Of a stretch of DNA of 64,000 bases, positions 1 to 8,372 are shown piece after piece; within the stretch, counting starts at the first letter, position 1; each line of letters opens with the position of its first letter. The notes under the pieces are model-generated. The model saw nothing but the letters and a program-made list of their open reading frames with translations, was not told where the DNA came from and ran no database searches. The stretch lies in NCBI RefSeq assembly GCF_001493375.1, contig NZ_LN929895.1:392126-456125 (forward strand), in the 5' to 3' direction. The stretch is from Streptomyces specialis (GTDB lineage Bacteria > Actinomycetota > Actinomycetes > Streptomycetales > Streptomycetaceae). Made by a program: the position numbers and the translations under genes.

Positions 1-339
1 CCGTCCGGTCGGCCGCCGCCAGGCCGCCGGCCGCGCTGCCGCCCCGCCGGGCAGGGCTGCCTGCAACGTGCCCTGACCGCCGCGCTGTTGCGCCGCATGG
101 GCGGCTCCTGGCCCACCTGGTGCACCGGGGTGCGCGTCGCGCCGTTCCGGGCCCACGTCTGGGGCGAGGTGGACGGCGTGCCCGTCGGCGCGGCGGCGCA
201 CCATCGCGGTGAGGCCGGACCGGGTGCGGGCCTCGGCCATCAGGAGGCGGGCCTCGTCCTCGGCGAAGACGCAGCCGGCGGAACGGAGTTCGGCGACAAT
301 GCCGGAGAAGGAGTGGGAGAAGGAGTCGGAAAAGGACAT
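1..339 (-). pseudogene. N-terminal fragment of a PrmC/HemK-like N5-glutamine methyltransferase, frame disrupted, runs off the window
   Basis: Reading leftward from an ATG at 339, the first ~50 residues (SGIVAELRSAGCVFAEDEA, then MVRRRADGHAVHL) resemble the start of the actinobacterial putative protein N5-glutamine methyltransferases, which continue with a WARF-type segment and then the SAM-binding domain. Here a WAR-like stretch appears in a neighbouring frame after about base 190 and the original frame becomes low-complexity Pro/Gly/Ala. This suggests a frameshift or sequencing error near the window edge. No catalytic NPPY motif is in view because the gene leaves the window. Family assignment rests on N-terminal similarity alone. 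Confidence 0.4.
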
Positions 340-713
340 GAAGGGGCCCCTCGGGGGTGCTCCGGGCGCTCCCTCAGCCGGCCTTCGGTGAGAGCGCGCC
401 ACCTGGACTGCTGGTGGTGATCGGTCTCACCTCCTCCCGCGCTGTCGTGTCGCCCACACCCTAGCCGAGTCGCGACCCGGCCCGGACGGCGATCTGTACG
501 CTGTGGTCCCGCCGGACGGCCAGGGTCATGGCAATCGTTCGTCTTTTCCGTAACGCTCAGGCTCCTTTCCGTAAGATCTGTGCCCCCAGTCGTGCATGAT
601 CGGTGCCCACCGGTCCGTGTACGCCCCTTGTCGTCGATGGAGACCGAAGAGAGGACCCGAAGGTCCGTGATGGTTCAGCTCGTTGGGGACGCCCCGCGCC
701 GGGAGGCGCGGCG
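340..713. other. Intergenic region upstream of the first sigma-factor gene
   Basis: A 374-bp stretch between the divergent methyltransferase fragment and the sigma-factor gene. It contains AT-richer patches around 530-600 where promoters for either side could lie. No RNA gene or clear -35/-10 pair could be assigned with confidence. Confidence 0.4.
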
Positions 714-1334
714 GTGACCGATCCGCTTCCCGCGCCCCGCGGCGCGGCCCCCCTGTCGTCGCTCCCGCCGCTTTCCGCGGACTTCCGCGCGTTCCACCAG
801 TTGTACCGGCCCGCGTACGTCCGCTGGGCCGAGCTGTTCCTGGGGGCGCGGGCCGACGCCGAGGAGGTCGTCGATCGCACGTTCGAGCAACTCGCCGCCG
901 AGTGGCCGGACGTGCTGCGGCTCGACGGCCCCGCCGGGCACGCGTGGTCCGTGCTCAAGCGGCACACCGTCGAGGCCGCGCACGCCCGCGGCCGGCGGGC
1001 GGTGGTGTCGGACACGGCGGCGTTCGAGACCCGGGCCCTGCGCTACGCGGTCGATCCCATAGGGGAGTTGGCCGAAAGCCTCTCCATCTACCAGGCGATC
1101 CGGGAGCTTCCCGAGCGGCAGCACGACGTCATCGTGCTGCGGTACTGCGTCGGTTACAGCACGGAGGAGACGGCCGACATCCTCGGCATCAGCGTGCCCG
1201 GCGTACGGTCCACCGCGCGGTACGCCCGGCACCGGCTCAAGGAGGTGCTCGGCCTGGACGACGGCGACCGGCCGGAAGCCGAACGGTGGGACGTGGCACG
1301 GGAGGTGAGCGGCGACGATGCCCAGGTCCATTGA
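714..1334 (+). CDS. ECF-type RNA polymerase sigma factor
   Basis: A 206-aa sigma-70-family protein directing RNA polymerase to a small regulon. An N-terminal region-2-like helix block (FRAFHQLYRPAYVRWAELFL, then ADAEEVVDRTFEQL) is followed by region 4 with a helix-turn-helix (LPERQHDVIVLRYCVGYSTEETADI cut here to its start, LGISVPGVRSTARYARHRLK cut to LGISVPGVRS). GTG 714 was preferred over upstream starts because GGGAGG lies about 8 nt before it and the extra N-terminus has no sigma-like sequence. The downstream gene starts 17 nt before this stop, so the two are translationally coupled. Which promoters it recognises cannot be told from sequence. Confidence 0.75.
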   Translation: MTDPLPAPRGAAPLSSLPPLSADFRAFHQLYRPAYVRWAELFLGARADAEEVVDRTFEQLAAEWPDVLRLDGPAGHAWSVLKRHTVEAAHARGRRAVVSDTAAFETRALRYAVDPIGELAESLSIYQAIRELPERQHDVIVLRYCVGYSTEETADILGISVPGVRSTARYARHRLKEVLGLDDGDRPEAERWDVAREVSGDDAQVH

Positions 1335-2037
1335 CGACGCGCTGGCCAGGGCGGTTTCGGCGCACCGTCCCCACACGTACACCGAGCAGGAGATCGAGGC
1401 CGCCGAGGCGCGCATCGCGGCCCGGGTGGAGGCCCGGCTCGCCGACCGCGTGCCGGGCCAGCGGCGCCGGGCGGACGCCGTTCCGGGCCGCGACGCCGTC
1501 GCCGGTCACGACGCGGACGCGGCGGGGCAGTTGGGCGTCCTGTGCCGGACCGTGGTCGGGCAGGAAGGCGCGCTCCAGCACCTGGCCGCCTTCCTGGCCC
1601 GGCGCATTCCGCACCCGGACGGCGCGCGGGTCCTCGGCTGCGTACTCCAACTGGCCGGGCGCGAGGACAGCGCGCGCTTCTGGTGGCAGTACGCCGCCGG
1701 AGCCGGGGACGCCGCCGCTGCCTACTGCCTGTATCTGCACCATCTGACGCTCGGCGAACGGTGGGAGGCCGAACTCTGGCACCGGCAGTCCGACCGCCCC
1801 GGCCGCGACGTCCGCGGTGGCCGTCACGACGAACCCACGGCGGGCGACGGCAGCAGCCCGGCCCTTGTGCTGCGCGTGCTGACGCTGCTGCGCGGCGACA
1901 GCGCGTATCTGACGGAGGCCGCCGCCGCGGTGGTCCACTACGTGCCGGACGCCGTCCAGTTCGTCGACGAGATCGAACTCCCGTTGCCCGCCGCCGATTT
2001 CGTGAAGAGGATCGAGGAGCTGACCGCGACGGGCTGA
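1318..2037 (+). CDS. Conserved protein coupled to the ECF sigma factor, function unknown
   Basis: A 239-aa protein overlapping the preceding sigma-factor gene by 17 nt. It begins MPRSIDDALARAVSAHRPHT, has a charged helical segment (EQEIEAAEARIAARVEAR) and then an alanine-rich helical body with WWQYAAGAGDAAAAY, reminiscent of TPR/SEL1-like helices. The C-terminus ends in an acidic amphipathic stretch. There is no signal peptide or membrane segment, so it is likely cytoplasmic. Coupling suggests it modulates the sigma factor, for example as a partner or anti-sigma-like factor, but no zinc-binding anti-sigma motif is present. That role is inferred only from the overlap. Confidence 0.6.
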   Translation: MPRSIDDALARAVSAHRPHTYTEQEIEAAEARIAARVEARLADRVPGQRRRADAVPGRDAVAGHDADAAGQLGVLCRTVVGQEGALQHLAAFLARRIPHPDGARVLGCVLQLAGREDSARFWWQYAAGAGDAAAAYCLYLHHLTLGERWEAELWHRQSDRPGRDVRGGRHDEPTAGDGSSPALVLRVLTLLRGDSAYLTEAAAAVVHYVPDAVQFVDEIELPLPAADFVKRIEELTATG

Positions 2038-2171
2038 GCCAGGTTTATCCGGCGCTCGTCATTCATGCGAGCGAATCGCCCCAAGCCGGACGATTCCCCG
2101 GGGTTCACGTGGGCAACTCTGGAGCGCGACGTCGCGTTCCACCACCACGTGACTGCTCACGGAGGAGATGA

Positions 2172-2402
2172 ATGGCAAGCAACCGCACCGCGCGGGTTCG
2201 TACCGCGCTCGCCGCGGTCCCTTTGGTCCCGGGCGCCGTCGGCGGCGCGTCCCGGGCCCGCACCACCGTCCCGGCGGTCATCGCGCCGCGCCCGTGCCCC
2301 GCCACCGTCGCCGGAGCGTCCGGCGCGAGCGCCATCGCCGGTGCGGACGGCGGCTGCGCCGGCCCGTCGCGCGAGCCTCTCGTCCGGGTGGTCACCGGCT
2401 GA
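2172..2402 (+). CDS. Possible small secreted peptide
   Basis: A 76-aa ORF starting MASNRTARVRTALAAVPL with GGAGGAG 5-6 nt upstream of the ATG. The basic start followed by an Ala/Val/Leu stretch could be a signal peptide, and two cysteines occur near the middle and end. Composition is dominated by Ala, Pro, Arg and Gly and there is no recognisable domain, so it could be a decayed gene or a chance ORF in GC-rich DNA. An overlapping ATG four bases upstream opens a different frame with a less plausible product. Confidence 0.3.
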   Translation: MASNRTARVRTALAAVPLVPGAVGGASRARTTVPAVIAPRPCPATVAGASGASAIAGADGGCAGPSREPLVRVVTG

Positions 2403-2692
2403 GCCGTGCGGGCCGGTGACGCTCTGGGGTGTGTCGCCGGGCCCGGTCCGGAAGGGTCACGCCGCGCGGGCGCACCGGTCACGGAGCGCCCGCGCGGTCG
2501 CGCGACCCGCGTGACCGGTGGTGCCGGACGGGCGGGCATCAGGTGAATCCCTGAGCGCGACTGAGGGTAAGGAGGAGAAGCCCTCCACCTCTGGGAGGTG
2601 GTGTCGGGGTCCCGTCTACACCCTGGGGCGGAGGTGGCATCGCGACCTGTGGCCGATCCATTCCGGCGGTAATGTCACCTAATTTGTAAGGC

Positions 2693-3262
2693 ATGACCAC
2701 GCCCAGGACAGCCCAGACGGGCACGCCGCCGACCTTCACCTCATATGTGCAGGCACGCGGCGCGGTGCTGCTGCGCACGGCCCGCTCGCTGACCTCGAAC
2801 CCCAGCGACGCCGAGGACCTGCTGCAGACCGCCCTCACCAAGACGTACCTGGCGTGGGAGAGGATCGAGGACCACCGGGCCCTCGACGGTTATGTCCGCC
2901 GCGCGCTGCTCAACACCCGGACGTCGCAGTGGCGCAAGCGCCGGGTGGACGAGTTCGCCGTGGAGGAGCTGCCGGAGCCCGACCCGGTGCCGGCGCCCGA
3001 CCCCGCCGAGCAGCAGGCCATGCGCGACGCGATGTGGCGGGCCGTGGGGAAGCTGCCCGCCCGGCAGCGCGCGATGGTCGTCCTGCGGTACTACGAGGAT
3101 TTGAGCGAGGCGTCGACCGCCGAGGTCCTGGGCGTCTCGGTCGGCACGGTGAAGAGCGCCGTCTCGCGGGCGCTGGCCAAGCTCCGCGAGGACGAGGAGC
3201 TGGCCGAGGTCGCCTCCCGCGCCCCGCAGGGCAGCCAGGCCGACCAGGCCATGGCCGCCTGA
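2693..3262 (+). CDS. SigE-family RNA polymerase sigma factor (ECF)
   Basis: A 189-aa ECF sigma factor. Region 2 (FTSYVQARGAVLLRTARSL, DAEDLLQTALTKTYLAWERI) is followed by a Pro/Asp-rich linker and region 4 (LPARQRAMVVLRYYEDLSEA, VLGVSVGTVKSAVSRALAKL). The motif order and the region-2 text match the actinobacterial SigE-family group common in Streptomyces. No anti-sigma gene is adjacent. An acyl-CoA ligase follows 166 bp downstream, an order I recall from other Streptomyces chromosomes. Regulon unknown. Confidence 0.85.
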   Translation: MTTPRTAQTGTPPTFTSYVQARGAVLLRTARSLTSNPSDAEDLLQTALTKTYLAWERIEDHRALDGYVRRALLNTRTSQWRKRRVDEFAVEELPEPDPVPAPDPAEQQAMRDAMWRAVGKLPARQRAMVVLRYYEDLSEASTAEVLGVSVGTVKSAVSRALAKLREDEELAEVASRAPQGSQADQAMAA

Positions 3263-3428
3263 CATCCGCGAGGGCACCCCGGCCCCGGCCGGCCCCCGCG
3301 CCCGGCCACGGTTTCCGGCCCGATCCCGCACGGGGGTGGTGCGCCGACGCCTCACGCCGCCAGAATCACCGGTGACCCAGCTCGCCCATGTCCGCGCGTG
3401 ACGACGCGCGTCACGACGGGAGGCCACC

Positions 3429-5099
3429 GTGTTCGGCATGATGCAGGACGTTCCCCTACTGGTCAGCCGCATCCTGCGGCACGGCTCCACCATTCACGCC
3501 GGGTCCCTGATCACCACGTGGACCGGTGACACAGCCCCCGCCCGCCGCACCTTCGCCGAGGCGGGAGCGCGTTCCGCCCAGCTCGCCCACGCACTCGCCG
3601 ACGAGTTCGGCATCCGCGACGGCGACCGTGTCGCGACCCTCATGTGGAACAACGCGGAGCACCTGGAGGCGTACTTCGCGGTTCCCTCCATGGGCGCCGT
3701 CCTCCACACCCTCAACCTCAGACTGCCGCCCGAGCAGCTCACGTTCATCGTCAACCACGCCGCCGACCGCGTCATCCTGCTCAACGGCACGCTGATCCCG
3801 CTCCTCGCGCCGCTCCTGCCCGGCCTCGGCGGGGTCGAGCACCTCGTCGTCGTCGGCCCGGGCGACATCGCCGAGCTCCGGGCCGCCGCGTCCGGCACCG
3901 GCGCCGCCGTCCACGCGTACGAGGAGCTGATAGCCGGCCGCCCGACCTCGTACGACTGGCCCGACCTGGACGAACGGACCGCCGCCGCCCTCTGTTACAC
4001 CTCCGGCACCACCAGCGACCCCAAGGGCGTCCTCTACACCCACCGTTCGGTCTACCTGCACTCGATGCAGGTCAACACGGCCCAGTCGATGGGCCTCACC
4101 GACGCCGACACCACGCTCCCGGTGGTGCCGATGTTCCACGTGAACGCGTGGGGCATCCCGCACGCCGTCTTCATGTCCGGGGCGAGCCTGCTGATGCCCG
4201 ACCGCTTCCTCCAGCCCGCCCCGCTCGCCGACATGATCGCCGCCGAACACCCCACCCACGCCGCCGCCGTCCCCACCATCTGGCAGGGCCTCCTCACCGA
4301 ACTCGACACCACGCCCCGCGACATCTCCTCCCTCGCCCGCGTCACCATCGGCGGCTCGGCCTGCCCGCCCGCGATGATGAAGGCGTTCGAGGAACGGCAC
4401 GGCGTCCGCGTCTGCCACGCCTGGGGCATGACCGAGACCTCGCCGCTCGGCACCAACTCCAGCCCGCCGCCCGGCCTCACCCCCGAGGAGGAGTGGCCCT
4501 ACCGCGTCAGCCAGGGCCGCTTCCCGGCCGGTGTCGAGGCGCGGCTGGCCGGCCCCGACGGGTCGTTCCTGCCGTGGGACGGCGTCTCGGCCGGTGAGCT
4601 GGAGGTGCGCGGCCCGTGGATCGCCGCCGCGTACTACGGCGGCGCGGACGCCGGACCGCTGCGCCCCGAGGACCGGTTCGCCCCGGACGGCTGGCTCCGT
4701 ACGGGCGACGTCGGCGTCATCTCGCCCGACGGCTACCTCACGCTGACCGACCGAGCCAAGGACGTCATCAAATCGGGCGGCGAGTGGATCTCGTCGGTCG
4801 AGCTGGAGAACCACCTGATGGCCCACCCGGCCGTCGCCGAGGCCGCCGTGGTCGCCGTCCCCGACGAGCGGTGGGGCGAACGGCCGCTCGCCGCCGTCGT
4901 CCTCGGCCCGGACCCGGCCGGGGCCGTCACGTACGAGGAGCTGCGCGCGTTCCTCGGTGAACGGATCGCCCGCTGGCAGTTGCCCGAACGCTGGACCACC
5001 ATCGAGGCCGTGCCCAAGACGAGCGTCGGCAAGTTCGACAAGAAGGTGCTCCGGGCCCGTTACGCCAAGGGTGAACTGACGGTCACCACACTGGCGTAG
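3429..5099 (+). CDS. Long-chain fatty acid-CoA ligase (AMP-forming)
   Basis: A 556-aa ANL-superfamily enzyme expected to activate a fatty acid with ATP and ligate it to CoA. Visible motifs are the P-loop-like YTSGTTSDPKGV, the substrate-pocket segment PMFHVNAWG, the A5-like WGMTETSPLG, the hinge motif GWLRTGDVG with DRAKDVIKSGGEWISS, and the C-terminal catalytic lysine region PKTSVGKFDKK. Length and the DRxKD...GGEWI signature fit medium/long-chain acyl-CoA synthetases. GTG 3429 is preceded by GGGAGG and was chosen over the ATG at 3438. Substrate chain length cannot be read from sequence. Confidence 0.9.
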   Translation: MFGMMQDVPLLVSRILRHGSTIHAGSLITTWTGDTAPARRTFAEAGARSAQLAHALADEFGIRDGDRVATLMWNNAEHLEAYFAVPSMGAVLHTLNLRLPPEQLTFIVNHAADRVILLNGTLIPLLAPLLPGLGGVEHLVVVGPGDIAELRAAASGTGAAVHAYEELIAGRPTSYDWPDLDERTAAALCYTSGTTSDPKGVLYTHRSVYLHSMQVNTAQSMGLTDADTTLPVVPMFHVNAWGIPHAVFMSGASLLMPDRFLQPAPLADMIAAEHPTHAAAVPTIWQGLLTELDTTPRDISSLARVTIGGSACPPAMMKAFEERHGVRVCHAWGMTETSPLGTNSSPPPGLTPEEEWPYRVSQGRFPAGVEARLAGPDGSFLPWDGVSAGELEVRGPWIAAAYYGGADAGPLRPEDRFAPDGWLRTGDVGVISPDGYLTLTDRAKDVIKSGGEWISSVELENHLMAHPAVAEAAVVAVPDERWGERPLAAVVLGPDPAGAVTYEELRAFLGERIARWQLPERWTTIEAVPKTSVGKFDKKVLRARYAKGELTVTTLA

Positions 5100-5154
5100 C
5101 CACCCGGCCGCCGCCGCGTCGGCGCGCGCCGGCCGTTCAGTGCGCGCCGGCCCT

Positions 5155-6006
5155 TCAATGGGCGCCGATCTTGGTCAGCAGGTCGACGATCCGGGCCTGG
5201 ACCTCGGGGTTGGTGGAGCGCTCCGCGAGGAAGAGCACCGTCTCCCCCGAGGCCAGCAGCGGAAGCTGGCCCGGGTCCATCTCGGCGGCCGTGTAGACGA
5301 CGAACGGCGTGCGGTTCAGCAGCCCGTTGACGCGCAGCCAGTCGATGATCCCGGCCCGCCTGCGCCGGACCTGGTTGAGGTCCATGACCACCAGGTTCGG
5401 CCGGATGCGCGCCGCCACCTCCACCGCCTCGGTGTCGGAGGCGGCGTGCGCGGACTGCATGCCGCGCCGCTCCAGCGAGACGGCCAGCGCCTGCGCGATG
5501 GCCTGCTGCTCCTCCACCAGCAGCACCCGCGGCGGGTGCTGCTCGCTGTCCCGGGGCGCCAGGGCCTTCAGCAGAACGGCCGGGTCCGCGCCGTACGCGG
5601 CCTCGCGGCTCGCCTGGCCCAGACCGGCCGTCACCAGCACCGGCACCTCGGCCGCCACCGCCGCCATGCGCAGCGACTGGAGGGCGGTCCGGGTGATCGG
5701 CCCGGTCAGCGGGTCGACGAAGAGGGCGGCCGGGTAGGCGGCGATCTGCGCGTCGACCTCCTCGCGGGAGTTGACGATCACCGGCCGGTAGCCGCGGTCG
5801 GTCAGGGCCTGCTGGGTGGAGACGTCGGGCTCGGGCCAGACCAGGAGCCGCCGGGGGTTGTCCAGCGGCTCGGGCGGCAGCTCGTCGTCGGCCGGGGCGG
5901 ACAGGCGGCGCAGCCCGCGGCCGTCGGAGTGCGCGTCGGTGACCTCGACCGCGCCGTTCGGCCCGTCCAGCGGGGCCACGGGGGTCGGCCGCAGCGCCCG
6001 ACCGGC
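5155..6006 (-). CDS. C-terminal receiver-domain part of a PAS/receiver signalling protein (5' part displaced to 9.0-11.6 kb)
   Basis: About 284 residues open from an in-frame stop at 6007-6009 to the stop at 5155. An N-terminal segment (LLVWPEPDVSTQQALTDRGY, VNSREEVDAQIAAYP) has receiver-like secondary structure. A second receiver-like domain follows, with VLLVEEQQAIAQAL and a phosphoacceptor-type Asp in PNLVVMDLNQ. Related Streptomyces proteins place this block directly after the PAS plus Pro/Gln-rich region that is encoded here at 9024-11580. I therefore read both as one gene separated by an artefactual insertion. The ATG at 5979 is probably not the true start. The receiver probably works by protein contact rather than DNA binding, since no output domain follows. 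Confidence 0.7.
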   Translation of the reverse strand, partial: AGRALRPTPVAPLDGPNGAVEVTDAHSDGRGLRRLSAPADDELPPEPLDNPRRLLVWPEPDVSTQQALTDRGYRPVIVNSREEVDAQIAAYPAALFVDPLTGPITRTALQSLRMAAVAAEVPVLVTAGLGQASREAAYGADPAVLLKALAPRDSEQHPPRVLLVEEQQAIAQALAVSLERRGMQSAHAASDTEAVEVAARIRPNLVVMDLNQVRRRRAGIIDWLRVNGLLNRTPFVVYTAAEMDPGQLPLLASGETVLFLAERSTNPEVQARIVDLLTKIGAH

Positions 6007-6104
6007 CTAGCGGGCGCGGTGCCACGCGGCGTGCTGGCCGCGACGAGTCGGGTCCGCCGGAGGAGGAACTGTGCGTCCAATATGTCGTGCAGAGGCTGTG
6101 TTGG

Positions 6105-6174
6105 AAGGTTAAAAGGGACACACAGATCTGCACCACCAGCTGCGTCGGAGGCGTCGGAGGGGGATAAGAGACAG
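6105..6174. other. Degraded Nextera adapter sequence (assembly artefact)
   Basis: The segment ends with GGAGGGGGATAAGAGACAG at 6156-6174, close to the Nextera mosaic end AGATGTGTATAAGAGACAG. Just upstream CAGATCTGCAC and GTCGGAGGCGTC echo the P5 and read-1 parts of the adapter (GAGATCTACAC, TCGGCAGCGTC). The left limit is uncertain. It marks the left edge of the 6.2-8.9 kb inserted segment. Confidence 0.75.
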
Positions 6175-6382
6175 CCGCACGCCCGCGCCCGAGGCCCGCC
6201 GCCCCGCACGACCCCTTCGGGGATGCCGGACAGGGTGACGGTGACCTGGGCGAGCGAGGAGCCGGCGTCCGGGCACGGGCGACGGTGATCCGTACCCGCG
6301 CCTCTCCGGCGGGGGTCGTTGATGCCGATTCCTCGATGAACAGGGTGATCACGGCGGAGATCGCCATTCGTGTCGAACGCAT
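6175..6382 (-). CDS. Partial ORF of unknown function, truncated by adapter
   Basis: An ATG at 6382 lies 12 nt behind a good GAGGGAGG-type ribosome site and starts MRSTRMAISAVITLFIEESA. The frame then becomes Pro/Arg/Ser-rich, while another frame reads LAQVTVTLSGIPEGVV, so a sequence error is possible. The coding region runs straight into adapter sequence at 6174. It sits divergently behind a GTACTGTCTAGTACTT element that also flanks the XRE gene. No family recognised. Confidence 0.3.
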
Positions 6383-6441
6383 GGCAGACCTCCCTCGTCG
6401 ACGTGCGGCTCCGCCACGTCCCACGATAGGCCGTACTTTCC

Positions 6442-6457
6442 GTACTGTCTAGTACTT
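6442..6457. promoter_or_regulatory. Operator-like element, copy 1
   Basis: GTACTGTCTAGTACTT lies between the divergently placed partial ORF and the 3' end of the XRE regulator. A near-identical 17-mer occurs at 8100-8116 in front of the regulator operon. The shared CTAGTACTT core with GTAC half-sites suggests a binding site for the XRE protein. Inferred from repetition and position. Confidence 0.4.
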
Positions 6458-7692
6458 CACATATCAGTCCGCACTTCCGGTACGGCCAACTCCCGCGCCA
6501 GCGCCCGCAACTCGTCGGACGGCACCGGGCTCATGGCCACCAGATCGGACACGAGCTGCTTGACGGCGGGCTTGGCGCGGAACATCTCCGGCAGCAGATC
6601 CCGCACCTCCACCAGCGCGGACACCGCGTCGGCAACTTGTCGGCGCTGGGCGTGCGCCGTGGCGAGGTCGATGCCGAAACGGGCCTGCCGTTCGGTGGAC
6701 AGCCCGGAGGCGTCCACGGCTTCGGCGGCGCGCAGGGCGACGCCCGCGTCCCCGAGGTCCACGGCGACGGCGACTTCATGCAGGGCGACGTTGGTGGGGC
6801 CGAACTCGGTGTTGTAGTCGTTGCGACCGTCGCCCACCCGCTCGGCCATCTCCCGGGCCTGCCGCAGGTAGGCGTAGGCCTCCTCGGCCCGGTTCAACCG
6901 CCCTGCCGCGAGCGCGCGTTGCAAGGTCAGCGCACCCCGCAACGCGACGGCCTCGACCTGTCCGTCCTCCGCCGGCGGTCGCAAGGCGTCCGCCGCGCTG
7001 CCGGAGACCTGGGCGGCCTGCTCGTAGTGGCGTGCGCCGAGGAAGACGATGGACAGCCGGAACTCCCCGGCGGCCATCAGCAGCGGGTCACCCGCCCGTT
7101 CGGCGGCCACGATCGCGCGGTCCGCCGCGATCCAGGCGACTTCCGGCTCACCCATGTTCGCCAGGGCGGCGCTGCACGTGTGGTACATCGCGGCCAGCAG
7201 GCGGAACAGCTCGGGCCGTTCGTCATCGGTGCCCGCGCGGGTGGCGGATTCGAGCCGGGGCACGAGCCGTTCCAGCAACTCGGTCAGGTCCGCGTACGCG
7301 CCCTCGTGCGTCAGCGACCAGGCACGGTCCACGTCGGCCCGCAGGGCCGGAACGTCCGGCGGCTCCACCTGCCCCAGGACCGCCTTCAGCGAGTGCGCGC
7401 CGCTGAGCACCAGGCGCAGGCGGCTGGCGCCGGGGCCATCCCCCTCGGCCACGGAAGCCACGATGGGCGCCTCGGCCGCCAGTTCCGCGACCGGGACGTT
7501 GAGAACCTCGGCCACCTTCTCCAGAACGGTCATCCTGTCGACCCGCCGCACACCCCGTTCCACCTGGGACACCCAGGCCTCCGACCGGTCCAGCAGGCCG
7601 GCGAACTCCTTCTGCGACAGGCCCCGGCGCTTGCGGTGGAAGGCGATCTTGCGGCCGAGGGCCTTCTCGTAGTCAGCGCTCACCGTCAACAC
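6457..7692 (-). CDS. XRE-family transcriptional regulator with TPR-like C-terminal domain
   Basis: A 411-aa cytoplasmic regulator. Residues ~10-70 form an HTH_XRE domain (KIAFHRKRRGLSQKEFAGLL, EAWVSQVERGVRRVDRM). The remaining ~330 residues are Ala/Leu-rich helical repeats (AADRAIVAAERAGDPLLMAA, AEEAYAYLRQAREMAERVG) like the TPR sensor regions of many Streptomyces XRE regulators. Its start lies 19 nt inside the preceding ABM-fold gene, so the two are coupled. Operator-like repeats sit on both sides of the pair. Its true chromosomal neighbours are uncertain because this segment is bounded by adapter at both ends. Confidence 0.85.
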   Translation of the reverse strand: MLTVSADYEKALGRKIAFHRKRRGLSQKEFAGLLDRSEAWVSQVERGVRRVDRMTVLEKVAEVLNVPVAELAAEAPIVASVAEGDGPGASRLRLVLSGAHSLKAVLGQVEPPDVPALRADVDRAWSLTHEGAYADLTELLERLVPRLESATRAGTDDERPELFRLLAAMYHTCSAALANMGEPEVAWIAADRAIVAAERAGDPLLMAAGEFRLSIVFLGARHYEQAAQVSGSAADALRPPAEDGQVEAVALRGALTLQRALAAGRLNRAEEAYAYLRQAREMAERVGDGRNDYNTEFGPTNVALHEVAVAVDLGDAGVALRAAEAVDASGLSTERQARFGIDLATAHAQRRQVADAVSALVEVRDLLPEMFRAKPAVKQLVSDLVAMSPVPSDELRALARELAVPEVRTDM

Positions 7693-7987
7693 CCTTGCCG
7701 GACACGAGACGCAGCCGATCTACCTCGGTGGCGGACAGGTATTGCTCCCGCTCGGCGAGGAAGGCCCGCACGTAGTCCTGCTCCTCGTGGACCCGGAAGG
7801 CCGCCTCGTCCCGGTACAGCTCGTAGAAGACCCGCTGGAGCGGCCGACCGTCCACGCGGTGCACCGCGTAGACCACCGTCCCCGGCTCCTCCGCGCGAAT
7901 CCGCGCTCCGGTCCGCGCCACCAACTCATCGAACGCGGCAGCGGCGTCCTCATCCTTGCAGGTGAACCGCACCATCAGTCCGTACAT
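7673..7987 (-). CDS. Antibiotic biosynthesis monooxygenase (ABM)-fold protein
   Basis: A 104-aa dimeric alpha+beta-barrel type protein. The pattern MVRFTCKDEDAAAAFDELVA, TVVYAVHRVDG, VFYELYRDEAAFRVHEEQDY, VRAFL is typical of the ABM/quinol monooxygenase family (ELY-D-AAF-H motif). These are cofactor-free oxygenases or small detoxification enzymes. The specific substrate cannot be predicted. Stop and XRE start overlap by 20 nt, suggesting the regulator controls this small operon. Confidence 0.75.
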   Translation of the reverse strand: MYGLMVRFTCKDEDAAAAFDELVARTGARIRAEEPGTVVYAVHRVDGRPLQRVFYELYRDEAAFRVHEEQDYVRAFLAEREQYLSATEVDRLRLVSGKGVDGER

Positions 7988-8099
7988 CCCGGTTCCTTCC
8001 TCACTGGCGTCTCGGGGTGGACACCGCCGTCAAGCCAACGCTACGGCCACCCATCCGCACGAAAAATACGGACTGATACTTCCGGCGCTCGCATATGAG

Positions 8100-8116
8100 G
8101 TACGGTGCTAGTACTT
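8100..8116. promoter_or_regulatory. Operator-like element, copy 2
   Basis: GTACGGTGCTAGTACTT matches the element at 6442-6457 except for one inserted base and two changes. It lies 113 bp upstream of the ABM-XRE operon start and also in front of the rightward small genes. This is the position expected for autoregulation by the XRE protein. Confidence 0.4.
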
Positions 8117-8199
8117 ATTCTACGTGTCATGGCGGTCCGCGTCAGCCGACTCCCGAGCCGACAGCCCGAACCGCACGTGGACAGGGACGGAGAACTCCC

Positions 8200-8295
8200 A
8201 TGCCGACCTACCACCGCACCTCCTCCGGACACCCCGAAGAGGTCACCCACTCCCGCGGCCACACAGTCACGGGCCACCTCCACACCCCGGCATAA
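8200..8295 (+). CDS. Possible 31-aa histidine-rich peptide
   Basis: The ORF begins MPTYHRTSSGHPEEV with GGAGAA 5 nt before the ATG and contains six histidines in 31 residues. It lies between the operator-like element and the larger rightward gene. Such short ORFs occur in actinobacterial XRE-linked loci, but size alone makes it doubtful. Confidence 0.3.
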   Translation: MPTYHRTSSGHPEEVTHSRGHTVTGHLHTPA

Positions 8296-8372
8296 GACCC
8301 ATGAACTCTGGATCGAGGCCGGGTCCGCCGTCCCCTGGCCGGCCCGCCGCCCATCAGCATGGAGACACCCCT

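Larger units (their letters stand above)
7988..8372. other. Divergent regulatory region between ABM operon and zinc-ribbon-like gene
   Basis: A 385-bp region. Around 8060-8120 it is AT-richer, with the operator-like element at 8100-8116. A small ORF (8200-8295) is listed separately. Promoters for both flanking units are expected here but no pair of boxes can be fixed. Confidence 0.4.
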
